Assembly: GCA_025455005.1 (NCBI GenBank) | Contig: JALONH010000003.1 | Span: 124,001 to 188,000, forward strand | DNA from: Cytophagaceae bacterium | GTDB taxonomy: Bacteria > Bacteroidota > Bacteroidia > Cytophagales > Cytophagaceae | Direction of reading: 5' to 3' | Length of the DNA: 64,000 bases | Shown here: positions 25,432-35,185 of the stretch, piece after piece | How positions within the stretch are numbered: the stretch's first letter is position 1 | Layout of the letters: the number at the start of each line of letters is the position of its first letter | Position numbers and translations under genes: made by a program | The notes under the pieces: model-generated | What the model was told of the DNA's origin: nothing | Seen by the model: only the letters and a program-made list of their open reading frames with translations | Database searches by the model: none

Positions 25432-26343
25432 ATGTCGCAAGTAAGTAAAAAATATTTGGTTTGTATAATAGGTCCTACAGCAGTGGGTAAAACAACATTG
25501 TCTATAGAATTGGCCAAATGGTATAATACGGAAATTATTTCGGCAGATTCTCGTCAATTGTTTAAAGAACTAACAATAGGAACCGCAAAACCATTGCCGC
25601 AGGAACAAAGGGGGATTCGACATCATTTCATAGATTCTCATTCTATAAGCGACTATTTCAGTGCCGGAATATTTGAACGGGAAGCCTCCGAAATTTTGAA
25701 AGAGCTGTTCAAACGAAATGATAGAGTTGTATTATGTGGTGGAACGGGACTGTATGTTCAAGCACTTATTAATGGACTCGATTCCATTCCGGAAGTAGAT
25801 CCTTCGGTTCGATTGAATTTGGAAGATGAACTGCAAAAGCATGGATTGGAGGCACTAGTAGAGCGATTAAGTACGTTTGATCCCTCAGCATTGGACACTA
25901 TTGATGTTCATAATCCAAGGCGTGTTCTACGAGCATTGGAAGTCTTTTATAGTACTGGATTACCCATCACTGCTTATCAAAAAGGGGAAAAGAAAAAATT
26001 GGATTATATACCCATTTTAATAGGTTTGACATTACCAAGAGAAGAACTGTACCAAAGAATTGACCAACGGATGGAACTTATGTTAGAAAGAGGATTAGAA
26101 GATGAAGTTCGTCAATGTTTACCCTACCGTACATTAAATGCACTTCAAACTGTAGGGTATAAGGAAGTATTTGACTACTTCGATGGAAACTATTCAAGAG
26201 AAGAAATGATTCGTTTGTTAAAACGAAATTCTAGACATTATGCCAAGAGACAATTGACTTGGTTTCGACGAATGGAAGGATTGCAATGGTTTCATCCACA
26301 GGAGATAGAAAAAATAAAACAATATATTGAATCGTTTCAGTGA
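25432..26343 (+). CDS. miaA: tRNA dimethylallyltransferase
   Basis: 303 aa. MiaA transfers a dimethylallyl group to N6 of A37 in tRNAs that read codons beginning with U. The P-loop GPTAVGKT (14-21) is followed by ISADSRQLFKELTIGTAKP, HHFIDSHSISDYFSAG, GGTGLYVQALINGLD and a late LKRNSRHYAKRQLTWFRR segment, all typical of the family. Length is standard. A strong bidirectional terminator follows. Confidence 0.96.
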   Translation: MSQVSKKYLVCIIGPTAVGKTTLSIELAKWYNTEIISADSRQLFKELTIGTAKPLPQEQRGIRHHFIDSHSISDYFSAGIFEREASEILKELFKRNDRVVLCGGTGLYVQALINGLDSIPEVDPSVRLNLEDELQKHGLEALVERLSTFDPSALDTIDVHNPRRVLRALEVFYSTGLPITAYQKGEKKKLDYIPILIGLTLPREELYQRIDQRMELMLERGLEDEVRQCLPYRTLNALQTVGYKEVFDYFDGNYSREEMIRLLKRNSRHYAKRQLTWFRRMEGLQWFHPQEIEKIKQYIESFQ

Positions 26344-26349
26344 CAGCAT

Positions 26350-26385
26350 AAAAAAGCCCTTCTGATTTCGGAAGGGCTTTTTTTT
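26350..26385. terminator. bidirectional terminator between miaA and pfkA
   Basis: AAAAAGCCCTTC (26351-26362) pairs with GAAGGGCTTTTT (26371-26382) around a TGATTTCG loop. A-rich and T-rich flanks allow it to serve both converging genes. It overlaps the pfkA stop codon. Confidence 0.9.
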
Positions 26386-27376
26386 AATTATCTTTTTTAT
26401 AGTTTCGACCGTTAAGCTTAGGTACAATCTCTACTAGATCCGTTCGGATAGGTTTTCTTTTTGTAATAGTTTCGATAAAAGGAGTATATACTATTTCATG
26501 ATCTATAATACCGGCCATAACATTTGCCTTTCCGGCTAATAAACCTTCAACCGCCGCAAGTCCTAATCTACTGGCTAAAACTCTATCCGCAGCTGTTGGA
26601 GCTCCACCTCTTTGAACGTGACCAAGTATAGTTACTTTAGAATCTAAAGCAGGTAATTCTTTTTTTACTTCATTAGCTATAATAGCGGCTCGTCCCGGTT
26701 GGTCACCTTCCGCTACGATAATGATATGAGAGGCTTTAGAATTACTGATTCCATTTTTGAGTCGATCCAAAATAGCTTGAATATTATTGTTATCTTCAGG
26801 AATAATAGCCATTTCAGCACCGCCGGCTATAGCAGATCGAACCGCAATATAACCTGTATCTCTACCCATTACTTCAATAAAAAATACACGTTCGTGTGCA
26901 TCAGCAGTATCTCTGATTTTATCGATTGCTGCCAAACAGGTATTTACAGCAGTATCATAACCTATTGTAAAGTCAGATCCATATAAATCGTTATCAATAG
27001 TACCCGGCGCACCTACAGTAGGTATTTGCCATTCTTTGTAAAACAACTCTGCTCCAGTAAAGGTACCATTTCCTCCTATAGCCACTAATCCGTCAATACC
27101 GAATTTTTTTACTTGTTCGTATGCTTTTTTACGTCCTTCAGGCGTACGAAATTCTTCACTTCGAGCAGATTTTAGAATGGTACCGCCTTTTTGGATTACA
27201 TTACTGACCGAGCGGTCATCCATTTCAATGAAATTTCCATTGATTAGGCCGTCATAACCGCGGACTACCCCGTATACCTCTAAGTCATAGTAATGACCGG
27301 CTCTAACTGCAGCACGAATACACGCATTCATGCCCGGGGCATCTCCACCTGATGTAAAAACTGCAATTTTTTTCAT
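26384..27376 (-). CDS. pfkA: ATP-dependent 6-phosphofructokinase
   Basis: 330 aa; phosphorylates fructose 6-phosphate in glycolysis. The ATP-site motif SGGDAPGMN (G10-G11-D12), RSEEFRTPEGR, GGNGTFTGA and the catalytic PGTIDNDLYGSDFTIGYDTA (D128 within TIDND) are all present, as is MGRDTGYIA and GHVQRGGAPTA with Arg for substrate binding. The TIDND form with GGNGT indicates the classical bacterial ATP type. ATG start. The upstream region to 27911 holds no recognisable gene. Confidence 0.96.
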   Translation of the reverse strand: MKKIAVFTSGGDAPGMNACIRAAVRAGHYYDLEVYGVVRGYDGLINGNFIEMDDRSVSNVIQKGGTILKSARSEEFRTPEGRKKAYEQVKKFGIDGLVAIGGNGTFTGAELFYKEWQIPTVGAPGTIDNDLYGSDFTIGYDTAVNTCLAAIDKIRDTADAHERVFFIEVMGRDTGYIAVRSAIAGGAEMAIIPEDNNNIQAILDRLKNGISNSKASHIIIVAEGDQPGRAAIIANEVKKELPALDSKVTILGHVQRGGAPTAADRVLASRLGLAAVEGLLAGKANVMAGIIDHEIVYTPFIETITKRKPIRTDLVEIVPKLNGRNYKKDN

Positions 27377-27911
27377 TTCTTCGTTCGTTTATTCTTATTG
27401 AACCAGGAAAGGGAGACCTGTCCAATACATATTATGAGCCCAATTTTACTAAAAAAAAGCCTCTTTCGGAAATGGAATTTGTATAATTCCTGTAGTCTAA
27501 GCCTTATTTTGTTTTTTAAATCCCTATTTATTAGATATAACAAGGCATTTTTAAGAATTTTTATAGTGAAAATTTGATAAGATTAAGATGATACCTCATA
27601 AAATCAATTGACACTTTAACCATTATATCAAAGATGAACGCTCATTATCTGTGGGGCACGTAATAGTCACTGTACAGCTTATATCTATTTTAAGTAAGAG
27701 GGCTATGCTCCACTGAATAGGGCTTAAAGCATAAGGTATCAAAAGGAATAACAGCATCCCTCTTGAAGGATTGGCTAATTACAAACATGAATAAGTACAT
27801 CTTTATACATTTTTTGTAACTTGTGAGTTGAATCTATAAAGTATAAATGGCTTTATTGTAATTAGGAGGTCATTTTAGTTTATATAGTATCTAATTTTAA
27901 AAATCGTTCTC
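27377..27911. other. 535-bp gene-free stretch with a possible structured RNA
   Basis: No reading frame of useful length is seen on either strand. Part of it must hold the promoters of the divergent pfkA and YfhO genes, but no clean TAnnTTTG box is visible. The segment 27660-27782 can fold (described separately). Nothing else recognised. Confidence 0.5.
27660..27782. ncRNA. candidate structured RNA (unassigned)
   Basis: AAGAGGG (27696-27702) plus ATGCT (27705-27709) pair with AGCAT plus CCCTCTT (27753-27764), a 12-bp helix with one 2-nt bulge closing a 43-nt loop. GTAATAG (27660-27666) can pair with CTAATTAC (27775-27782) with one bulged base, giving an outer helix. The nested arrangement is suggestive of an RNA gene or leader. 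No family match is recognised and no terminator follows, so this is a structural guess; the strand is undecided. Confidence 0.3.
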
Positions 27912-30323
27912 ATGAAGTTTAATTTTAAAAATCTACTTCCTCACCTAGGGTTTCACCTATTGTTTATTGTTCTTTTATTTGTTTACTATTCCCCCATATT
28001 GGATGGTAAAAAGCTGAATCAAAACGATGCCATTCAATCCGGAAGTGCCTTACACGAGGCGTTGGTATATGGTGAAAAAACCGGTGAAGAAATTTTATGG
28101 TCTAATTCCAGTTTTGCCGGTATGCCGGTTTGGAGAGGTTATACTACCAATGTTATGGTTTATGTTCACAAAGCTTTCTTAGCGGTATTTCCTCCTTCTG
28201 TGTATTTGGGATATTTAGCGTTTTTAGGTTTTTATATTTTAGCTTTGGTATTAGGTGCCAACGGTATCATTGCATTTGCAGTGTCCTCAGCCTTTTCATT
28301 AAGTTCCTTTACTATTATAAGTATTGAAGCAGGACACACGAACAAAGTCTTGAATATGGCGACTATGGCTCCCGTATTAGCCGGACTTATGTTATTGTAT
28401 AGAAAGAAATATGGAATAGGTACATTAATAACTTTACCCTTTTTGTCATTACATATTTTTTATGGGCATTATCAAATTGTGTATTATTTATTATTTGTTT
28501 TAGCATTCTTCGGGATATATGAATGTATTGATTCTATTCGAAAAAATACCATTAAAGATTTCCTTTTATCTACTTTAATAGCGCTAATAGTAGCCTCAAT
28601 TGCAGTATTGCCTAATATCTCTTCTATCTGGACTAATTATGTCTATTCCAAAAGTACTACTCGAGGTGGATCGGAACTGACACAGTATAAAAAAGATGGG
28701 GATGGATTGGATAAAGATTACGCCATGAGTTGGAGTAATGGAATTACAGAAGTTGGTACGTTTCTAGTTCCTTATTTGTATGGTGGTGCCAGTGGAGAAA
28801 ATATAGGGAAGTCGTCCTCTATGTATAAAGCATTAAAAAATGTGGAGCTGCCGTCTGCTACAAAAAATAATATTGTTAAAAATGCACCACTTTATTGGGG
28901 GGATCAACCTTTTACCAGTGGTCCAGTTTATTTAGGAGCCGGAATCATTTTCTTATTTGTATTAGGAATGATTTTATTAAGAGATGCTTCAAAATGGTGG
29001 ATTTTAGGTGTGTCTATTTTAGCTGTAATGATGAGTTGGGGAAAGAACTTAGAATGGTTCAGTGATCTATTGTTTTATCATTTTCCTTTATATAATAAAT
29101 TCAGATCGGTTACCATGGCTGTTGTCATCGTTCAATTAACTTTCCCATTATTAGCCACAAGTGTTTTGGTTAAAATTTGGAAAGAAGAATATACTAAAGA
29201 TGAAATTATTAGAGCCATTAAATGGAGTTTGATTTCGGTAGGTGGATTTCTTCTTATTTTATTCCTACTAGGTACGTCTTTTTTCGATTTTACATCCGAA
29301 AATGATTCTAAGTACCAGTTTCCGGATTGGTTGATAGAAGCCTTAATTGAAGATCGTATTGCCTTATTTAGAAAAGATGTGATGCGCTCCTTAGTTATAG
29401 TGCTTGTTTCAGCTGGTTTGATTCTCGCTTGGATAAAAAGTTGGTTGAAACCTTTGTATGTTATGTCTATTTTTGCCGGAGTATTTATTTTTGATTTGTA
29501 TATCGTAGACAAACGATACCTTAATGAAGATGATTTCATCCGATCAAAGAAAAGTTTATTGGAAAAAGTAGTTGCCCCTACCAGTGCCGATAAAGAGATA
29601 CTAAAAGATACTAGCTATTATCGAGTGATGAATGTAACGAAAAGTACCTTTAATGATGCTACTACTTCCTACCATCATAAATCGATTGGAGGATACAGTG
29701 CTATTAAACTTAGACGTTATCAAGACTTGATAGAACGACAAATTGGAAAAAATAACATGGAAGTGTTAAGTATGTTGAATACAAAATACTTTATCGTGTC
29801 CAATGAAAAGGATACAGACAATCCTTTTGTTCAAATCAATCCGGGTGCTCTAGGGAATGCTTGGTTTATTCAAAAAGTTAGTCTTGTGCAAAATGCAGAT
29901 GAAGAAATAGCGGCATTAGATTCTCTTAAAGCATCTGAAGAAGCTATCATGGATAAACAATTTCAATCTATCTTGACGGCAACTCAATATCCTAAAGATT
30001 CCTCAGCCCGTATTCAATTGATTCAATACCATCCTAATCGATTAAAGTATGTTTCAGAGACAAGTATGAAGCAATTAGCGGTATTTTCAGAAATTTACTA
30101 TCAACCTGGATGGAATGCTTATATCGATGGTAAAAAAGTAGAACATGTTCGATTGAATTATGTATTAAGAGGTTTAGAAATTCCGAGTGGCAAACATGAA
30201 ATAGATTTTAAATTTGAACCGGAACATTATTATACGGGTGAAAAAGTTTCTTTATTTGGATCGATTCTATTGTTGCTTCTAGTATTAGGAACAATGTTTA
30301 TGAGTCTAAAAGAAAAGAAATAA
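27912..30323 (+). CDS. YfhO family membrane protein
   Basis: 803 aa. About 12 hydrophobic helices occupy residues 8-520, with a large C-terminal soluble portion and one last TM segment (about 776-797). The pattern WSNSSFAGMPVWRG after the first helix, KFRSVTMAVVIVQL in the middle and YYQPGWNAYIDGKK near the end match the YfhO family of polytopic, GT-C-like proteins. In Firmicutes YfhO glycosylates lipoteichoic acid, but Bacteroidota members are uncharacterised; a lipid-linked sugar transfer is an inference. Monocistronic, followed by a terminator. Confidence 0.9.
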   Translation: MKFNFKNLLPHLGFHLLFIVLLFVYYSPILDGKKLNQNDAIQSGSALHEALVYGEKTGEEILWSNSSFAGMPVWRGYTTNVMVYVHKAFLAVFPPSVYLGYLAFLGFYILALVLGANGIIAFAVSSAFSLSSFTIISIEAGHTNKVLNMATMAPVLAGLMLLYRKKYGIGTLITLPFLSLHIFYGHYQIVYYLLFVLAFFGIYECIDSIRKNTIKDFLLSTLIALIVASIAVLPNISSIWTNYVYSKSTTRGGSELTQYKKDGDGLDKDYAMSWSNGITEVGTFLVPYLYGGASGENIGKSSSMYKALKNVELPSATKNNIVKNAPLYWGDQPFTSGPVYLGAGIIFLFVLGMILLRDASKWWILGVSILAVMMSWGKNLEWFSDLLFYHFPLYNKFRSVTMAVVIVQLTFPLLATSVLVKIWKEEYTKDEIIRAIKWSLISVGGFLLILFLLGTSFFDFTSENDSKYQFPDWLIEALIEDRIALFRKDVMRSLVIVLVSAGLILAWIKSWLKPLYVMSIFAGVFIFDLYIVDKRYLNEDDFIRSKKSLLEKVVAPTSADKEILKDTSYYRVMNVTKSTFNDATTSYHHKSIGGYSAIKLRRYQDLIERQIGKNNMEVLSMLNTKYFIVSNEKDTDNPFVQINPGALGNAWFIQKVSLVQNADEEIAALDSLKASEEAIMDKQFQSILTATQYPKDSSARIQLIQYHPNRLKYVSETSMKQLAVFSEIYYQPGWNAYIDGKKVEHVRLNYVLRGLEIPSGKHEIDFKFEPEHYYTGEKVSLFGSILLLLLVLGTMFMSLKEKK

Positions 30324-30351
30324 TCTAATTTAATATTAAAGAAGACGATAG

Positions 30352-30393
30352 AAGTGCCTAAGTAATTCAGTTTTTTAGGCACTTTATTTTTTT
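30352..30393 (+). terminator. terminator after the YfhO gene
   Basis: AAGTGCCTAA (30352-30361) pairs with TTAGGCACTT (30375-30384), followed by TATTTTTTTAT. The 3' arm runs into the stop codon of the convergent flippase gene. Confidence 0.85.
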
Positions 30394-31907
30394 ATCACTT
30401 TTGATAGAAGTGTATCCATTAAACTACTGATGTCTGAAGATAGATTGAATTTTCTAACGAAGAATAAAAACATTCCTCCTATAACAATACTACGTATACC
30501 TATACACAATATAGCTTTTAGCAAGGAATCCCCTTCCCATTGAAGGTATGGCGTAACTAAGAGGATAAATAGAACATACCCCCAAGGTGCCCACATAGCA
30601 TTTGTAAAAGGGTTTAACCCCATTTTAATGTAAATAAATAACGTTTTAACAAAGTTGAATATACAAATAGTGCTAAATAAGGCAATAGCCGCCCCGTTAA
30701 TACCGTGAATTGGAATTAGTATCCAACTAGTGATTACGGTGATGAATGAAAGTAATACTATACTAATCATATTAAAGCGATAGTGTGCTGAAAATTGAAT
30801 AATCTCGGTATTGATACTGGTTGTCATATCAACGAGTTTGGTTAAAGCTATAAACAGTATTACATATTTACCGGCTAAGTAAATCTCTCGATTTGGAATA
30901 AAAAGAAATAAGTCATCGATATTAATCCAAATTAATGAAAATAGAAGGGCACCGCTAATAAGCTGAATAATAGCATTTTTTTGATATAAGTTTTTTATAA
31001 GGGGTAAATCATTTTCTTTGAAGGCAGCAGATAAAATAGGAATGGAAATTTGAGCAATATTTTTTCTGGGAACTTCAACAACAGATCCTATAAAGTAAGC
31101 TATGCTATAGATAGCTACATTGGTAAGCCCTTCATTAAATCCACTACCACTAATGGCTGCAATCATAAGATTATCTATTTTATGTGCAATTATTCCACCA
31201 GCTGAGCCTGGGATAATATAAATCAAATAATCTCTGATTTCCTTCATTTTACTATGATTCCAAATAGACCAATTCGGTTTCCAATGAAATAACCCAATTT
31301 GAAATAAATAGTATGCAATAATCAGTAATATAATACCGTAACATCCACTATATAACCATACTAATACATCGAATCCTATCCAATTAAAAGCGAAAATGGT
31401 AATAGACAAAGTAAATAAAATCCTTAAAAAAACTTCCTTAAGAAAGTTGGAAAAGGAGATTTTTAAATGAACGCGCAAATACGATTCTATGATATCGGTG
31501 TACATCATAAAAAAGGTTAAAGGAATGATCAGAAAGAAATAATGAACCAATAAGGCAGACTTTTCTACATAAAGTGAGGCCCAAAAGTCATTAAAATACC
31601 AAAAGGAGAATAAAAATCCGATAAATCCCAACATAGGATAGGCTAAGATAAAAAAGAAAAAGCCATGGTGTCGGGAGTCCTCGTCCTTAAAATAACTAAA
31701 AAAACGGTCTACGACGCTAGTTGCTCCTAAGCGAACAAATAAAGCAAACAAAGAGGGTATATCTTGAAGAAGCCGCAATAATCCCACTTGTTCGGGAGAT
31801 AAGAACTTAGGGTATAGCCATAATACATTAAACGTACCTATGGCGATGCCAATATAGCTGATTATGGTACTTAAAATACTTTGGCGGATTACAACACCCA
31901 TTTTCAA
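30384..31907 (-). CDS. oligosaccharide flippase-like membrane protein
   Basis: 507 aa with about 14 hydrophobic segments. The N-terminus (QSILSTIISYIGIAIGTFNVLW, then LSPEQVGLLRLLQDI) matches the MVF/Wzx-like lipopolysaccharide-biosynthesis proteins common in Bacteroidota. R62 and D63-like charged residues in TM loops (ATSVVDRFFSYFKDE) are typical. It is divergent from the nonulosonic acid run, 98 bp away, and could export that glycan or another. It is distinct from the shorter flippase at 23103. Confidence 0.82.
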   Translation of the reverse strand: MKMGVVIRQSILSTIISYIGIAIGTFNVLWLYPKFLSPEQVGLLRLLQDIPSLFALFVRLGATSVVDRFFSYFKDEDSRHHGFFFFILAYPMLGFIGFLFSFWYFNDFWASLYVEKSALLVHYFFLIIPLTFFMMYTDIIESYLRVHLKISFSNFLKEVFLRILFTLSITIFAFNWIGFDVLVWLYSGCYGIILLIIAYYLFQIGLFHWKPNWSIWNHSKMKEIRDYLIYIIPGSAGGIIAHKIDNLMIAAISGSGFNEGLTNVAIYSIAYFIGSVVEVPRKNIAQISIPILSAAFKENDLPLIKNLYQKNAIIQLISGALLFSLIWINIDDLFLFIPNREIYLAGKYVILFIALTKLVDMTTSINTEIIQFSAHYRFNMISIVLLSFITVITSWILIPIHGINGAAIALFSTICIFNFVKTLFIYIKMGLNPFTNAMWAPWGYVLFILLVTPYLQWEGDSLLKAILCIGIRSIVIGGMFLFFVRKFNLSSDISSLMDTLLSKVIKK

Positions 31908-32005
31908 TAAAATTGGGTGAAATTACACATTTTAAGTTAAATTTACATCTTATTAAATTTGAATAACTTCCCATAAATATTGGGGGTTCTTAACGCCGTT
32001 CAGAC

Positions 32006-33019
32006 ATGATAGATTTTAATGGTAAAATAATTTTGATTACGGGAGGGACAGGAACATTTGGGGAGCATTTTGTATTATTTTTATTGGATCAATATCCTGA
32101 TATAAAAAAGATAAAAATTTTCTCACGAGATGAGTTTAAACAACATCAACTCAAAAAACGACTTTCTGAAAAAAGTATTCCAAAAGTACAATTTATTCTG
32201 GGTGATATTAGAGAAAGCGCTCCTTTGGTAACTGCTTGTAAAGGGGTCGACTATGTTTTACATACTGCTGCATTAAAACATGTAACATTCGGTGAAGAAA
32301 ATCCATCTGAATTTATTAAAACCAATATAGTAGGATCTGAAAATATAATTCAGGCTGCTTCTGTCGCGGGTGTAAAAAAAGTAATTGCTATGTCTACAGA
32401 TAAAGCTGTGGCTCCACTTAGTTTATATGGTGCTACAAAATTATGTGCGGACAAATTATTCGTATCTGCAAGTCAGCATTCTACCGATACTATTTTTTCC
32501 ATAGTTCGATTTGGTAATTTATTAGGATCGAGGGGTTCCGTTTTGTCTTACTTTGAATCACAATCGAAACAAGGAATAATACACATTACAGATGAACGGA
32601 TGACACGATTTCATATCGATAATAATGAATTAATACAACTGGTGTTATATGCTTTTGAAAATGCGCTTGGTGGTGAGATTTTTATTCCAAAACTTCCTTC
32701 CTATAAGGTGATTGATCTAGCCAAGTCGGTAGCTCCTTCAGCATCATTTCTCGTTACCGGTGTTCGTCCGGGAGAAAAAATTCATGAGGAACTGATTCAT
32801 GTTGCTGATTCAATAAACGTTATAGAAAGTGATAAATATTTTATCGTTTTACCATCAGGAAAGAAAGAAAAAAAGGAAAACTATACTTCTAAAACGCCCC
32901 TTAAATTTCGTTCAGAATTTTCGTATAGCTCAGATAAGAATGAAGATTGGTTAAGTAGCGAAGACTTTAAAGAAATTTTACAATCGGAGTTTTATAAAGA
33001 AAAAGAAATTAAATTATAA
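32006..33019 (+). CDS. FlaA1/PseB-like UDP-GlcNAc 4,6-dehydratase (SDR)
   Basis: 337 aa. Extended SDR with the NAD motif GGTGTFGEHFV (cf. GGTGSFG in PseB), IFSRDEFKQHQL, GDIRE, TAALKHV, STDKAVAPLSLYGATKL and VRFGNLLGSRGSV. These are hallmarks of the FlaA1/PseB/CapD family, which inverts or retains C5 during 4,6-dehydration of UDP-GlcNAc. The usual SDR Tyr is replaced by the family Lys (T-D-K). C-terminal GVRPGEKIHEELI is also diagnostic. First gene of the glycan run. The pseudaminic acid genes that would follow PseB are absent, so its product may feed another sugar in this glycan. Confidence 0.85.
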   Translation: MIDFNGKIILITGGTGTFGEHFVLFLLDQYPDIKKIKIFSRDEFKQHQLKKRLSEKSIPKVQFILGDIRESAPLVTACKGVDYVLHTAALKHVTFGEENPSEFIKTNIVGSENIIQAASVAGVKKVIAMSTDKAVAPLSLYGATKLCADKLFVSASQHSTDTIFSIVRFGNLLGSRGSVLSYFESQSKQGIIHITDERMTRFHIDNNELIQLVLYAFENALGGEIFIPKLPSYKVIDLAKSVAPSASFLVTGVRPGEKIHEELIHVADSINVIESDKYFIVLPSGKKEKKENYTSKTPLKFRSEFSYSSDKNEDWLSSEDFKEILQSEFYKEKEIKL

Positions 33020-33031
33020 TTATTGGTCATT

Positions 33032-34030
33032 GTGCATTTAGAAAATAAAAAAATATTAGTTACCGGTGCGGATGGATTTATAGGGAGCCACTTAGTAGAA
33101 ACACTAGTCTTACAAGGCTACTCTGTTAAGGCATTCGTATACTATAATTCCTTTAATTCTTGGGGATGGTTAGATACCCTACCTAAGGAAATATTGAGTA
33201 AAGTAGAAATATTTTCCGGAAATATCACAGATCCTAATGGTGTGCGTACCGCTGTAAAAGGAGTAGATATTATTTTCCATTTAGCAGCACTTATAGCTAT
33301 TCCGTATAGCTATCATTCTCCGGATAGCTATGTAGATACCAATATCAAGGGAACACTTAATGTACTTCAAGCGGCTAAAGAATTGGGAGTAGAAAAAGTA
33401 TTAGTGACTTCTACATCTGAAGTCTATGGTACGGCCTTATATGTTCCAATCGATGAAAAGCATCCCAAACAAGGTCAATCGCCCTATTCAGCTACTAAAA
33501 TTGGAGCCGATTTTTTGAGTGATTCCTTCTTTAGAAGTTTTAATTTACCGGTTACTATTGTACGCCCCTTCAATACATTTGGTCCTAGGCAATCGGCCCG
33601 AGCTGTTATACCTACTATCATAACTCAATTATTAGCCGGTAAAGAGGAGATAAAATTAGGTGCGTTACATCCTACACGTGATTTATTGTATGTAAAAGAT
33701 ACCGTAAATGGATTTATACAAATTGCGTTATCGGATAAGACTATAGGCGAAGAAATAAATATTGCGACCCAATCTGAAATTTCAATTGGTGAATTGGCAA
33801 ATTTAATCATCCAAAAAATAAATCCGAAAGCTAGAGTAATAACAGATGATATTCGATTAAGGCCGGCAAAAAGTGAAGTGGAGCGTTTATATGGCAGCAA
33901 CGAAAAAATACATACTCTTACTAATTGGAAACAACAATACAGCTTCACGGATGCTATAAGTGAAACTATAGAATGGTTTAAGCTGTCTTCTAATTTAAGT
34001 CAATACAAAACAGACATTTACAATGTTTGA
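33032..34030 (+). CDS. legB: nucleotide-sugar 4,6-dehydratase LegB
   Basis: About 332 aa from the GTG at 33032. An in-frame TTG at 33023 is the alternative; the GTG gives the canonical N-terminus a few residues before KKILVTGADGFIGSHLVE. The features YNSFNSWGWLDTLP, LAALIAIPYSYHSPDSYVD, STSEVYGTALYVP, SPYSATKIGADFL (Tyr-x-x-x-Lys) and RPFNTFGPRQSARAVIPT are those of LegB. LegB forms the 4-keto-6-deoxy intermediate from GDP-GlcNAc (Campylobacter) or UDP-GlcNAc (other species). Overlaps the LegC gene by 8 bp. Confidence 0.92.
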   Translation: MHLENKKILVTGADGFIGSHLVETLVLQGYSVKAFVYYNSFNSWGWLDTLPKEILSKVEIFSGNITDPNGVRTAVKGVDIIFHLAALIAIPYSYHSPDSYVDTNIKGTLNVLQAAKELGVEKVLVTSTSEVYGTALYVPIDEKHPKQGQSPYSATKIGADFLSDSFFRSFNLPVTIVRPFNTFGPRQSARAVIPTIITQLLAGKEEIKLGALHPTRDLLYVKDTVNGFIQIALSDKTIGEEINIATQSEISIGELANLIIQKINPKARVITDDIRLRPAKSEVERLYGSNEKIHTLTNWKQQYSFTDAISETIEWFKLSSNLSQYKTDIYNV

Positions 34031-35174
34031 TGAAATACTCACTTTTATTAGAACGATTAATGAAAAGGATGATTTTATTCCTTTGCATGAACCGGTCTTT
34101 CATGGAAATGAAAAAAAGTATTTAAATGAATGCATTGATAGCGGTTTCGTTTCCTCTGTGGGAGCTTTTGTGAATGAATTTGAAAAAGCAATTGCAAACT
34201 ATACCGGCGCTAAAAGAGCCGTAGTTGTGGTTAATGGAACTCAAGCCTTACATTTAGCTTGCGTTGTTGCCGGTATTCAACGCGGTGATGAAGTAATTAC
34301 ACAAGCCCTATCGTTTATCGCAACAGCTAATGCAATATCATACACTGGTGCGACATGCGTTTTTGTAGATGTAGACAAAGAAACACTTGGAATGAGTCCT
34401 TCATCCTTAGAGAATTTTCTACTTCAACATACGCAACTAAAGAATGGCATTTGTACGAATAAACATACAGGAAAACAAATCAAAGCCTGTATTCCTATGC
34501 ATACATTCGGTCATCCAACTAAAATAGATGACATCAAAGTTATATGTGATCGCCATAATATTATACTGATCGAAGATGCAGCAGAAAGCTTAGGGTCTTG
34601 GTATAAGGGGAAACATACGGGGAGGTTTGGTACTATAGGAGTGTTTAGCTTTAATGGAAATAAAATAATTACTACAGGTGGTGGCGGTGCTTTAATCACA
34701 GATGATGAATCACTGGCTGATAAGGCTAAACATTTGAGTACAACGGCTAAAATTCCGCATCCTTGGCAATATGAACATGATGCTGTCGGGTATAATTATC
34801 GCATGCCAAATCTGAATGCTGCCTTGGGTTTAGCTCAGTTGGAGAGCATTCAAGAATTATTAAATCAAAAAAGATCTTTATTTCAACTATATAAAACCTT
34901 TTTTAATAGAAAAAAAATTCAACTTATAGAAGAACCACTTAATTGTTCATCAAACTATTGGTTACAAGCTATTATTCTTAACAATAAAATTGAACGGGAT
35001 AATTTTCTAAATTATTCTAATGAAAACGGTGTTATGACTCGGCCTATTTGGAGTTTGCTTAATAAATCTACTATGTATAAAAATAGTTTCTATACAACGT
35101 TAGAAAATTCTGAATGGCTTGAAGATCGAGTTGTCAATATACCAAGTAGCAGTAAAATGTATAAAACAATATAA
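34023..35174 (+). CDS. legC: LegC-type aminotransferase (PLP, DegT/DnrJ family)
   Basis: 383 aa. It puts an amino group on C4 of the keto sugar made by LegB. Seen: HEPVFHGNEKKYLNECIDSG at the N-terminus, VNGTQALHLAC, ALSFIATANAISYTGA, IEDAAESLGSWYKGKHTG and FSFNGNKIITTGGGG with the presumed PLP lysine K214. The GNKIITTGGGG form is that of the LegC subgroup. The start overlaps legB; 11 bp separate it from the acetyltransferase gene, which fits the order of enzymatic steps. Confidence 0.92.
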   Translation: MFDEILTFIRTINEKDDFIPLHEPVFHGNEKKYLNECIDSGFVSSVGAFVNEFEKAIANYTGAKRAVVVVNGTQALHLACVVAGIQRGDEVITQALSFIATANAISYTGATCVFVDVDKETLGMSPSSLENFLLQHTQLKNGICTNKHTGKQIKACIPMHTFGHPTKIDDIKVICDRHNIILIEDAAESLGSWYKGKHTGRFGTIGVFSFNGNKIITTGGGGALITDDESLADKAKHLSTTAKIPHPWQYEHDAVGYNYRMPNLNAALGLAQLESIQELLNQKRSLFQLYKTFFNRKKIQLIEEPLNCSSNYWLQAIILNNKIERDNFLNYSNENGVMTRPIWSLLNKSTMYKNSFYTTLENSEWLEDRVVNIPSSSKMYKTI

Positions 35175-35185
35175 TTTCTATTGAT

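Noticed and set aside
27601-27640. Sigma-70 type promoter (TTGACA) in the gap before the YfhO gene
   Set aside because: TTGACA at 27609 has no -10 box at suitable spacing, and the Bacteroidota consensus is different.
32006-34030. Pseudaminic acid pathway
   Set aside because: A PseB-like gene is present, but the following genes are LegB, LegC, LegI and LegG types; no PseC, PseH or PseG is seen.
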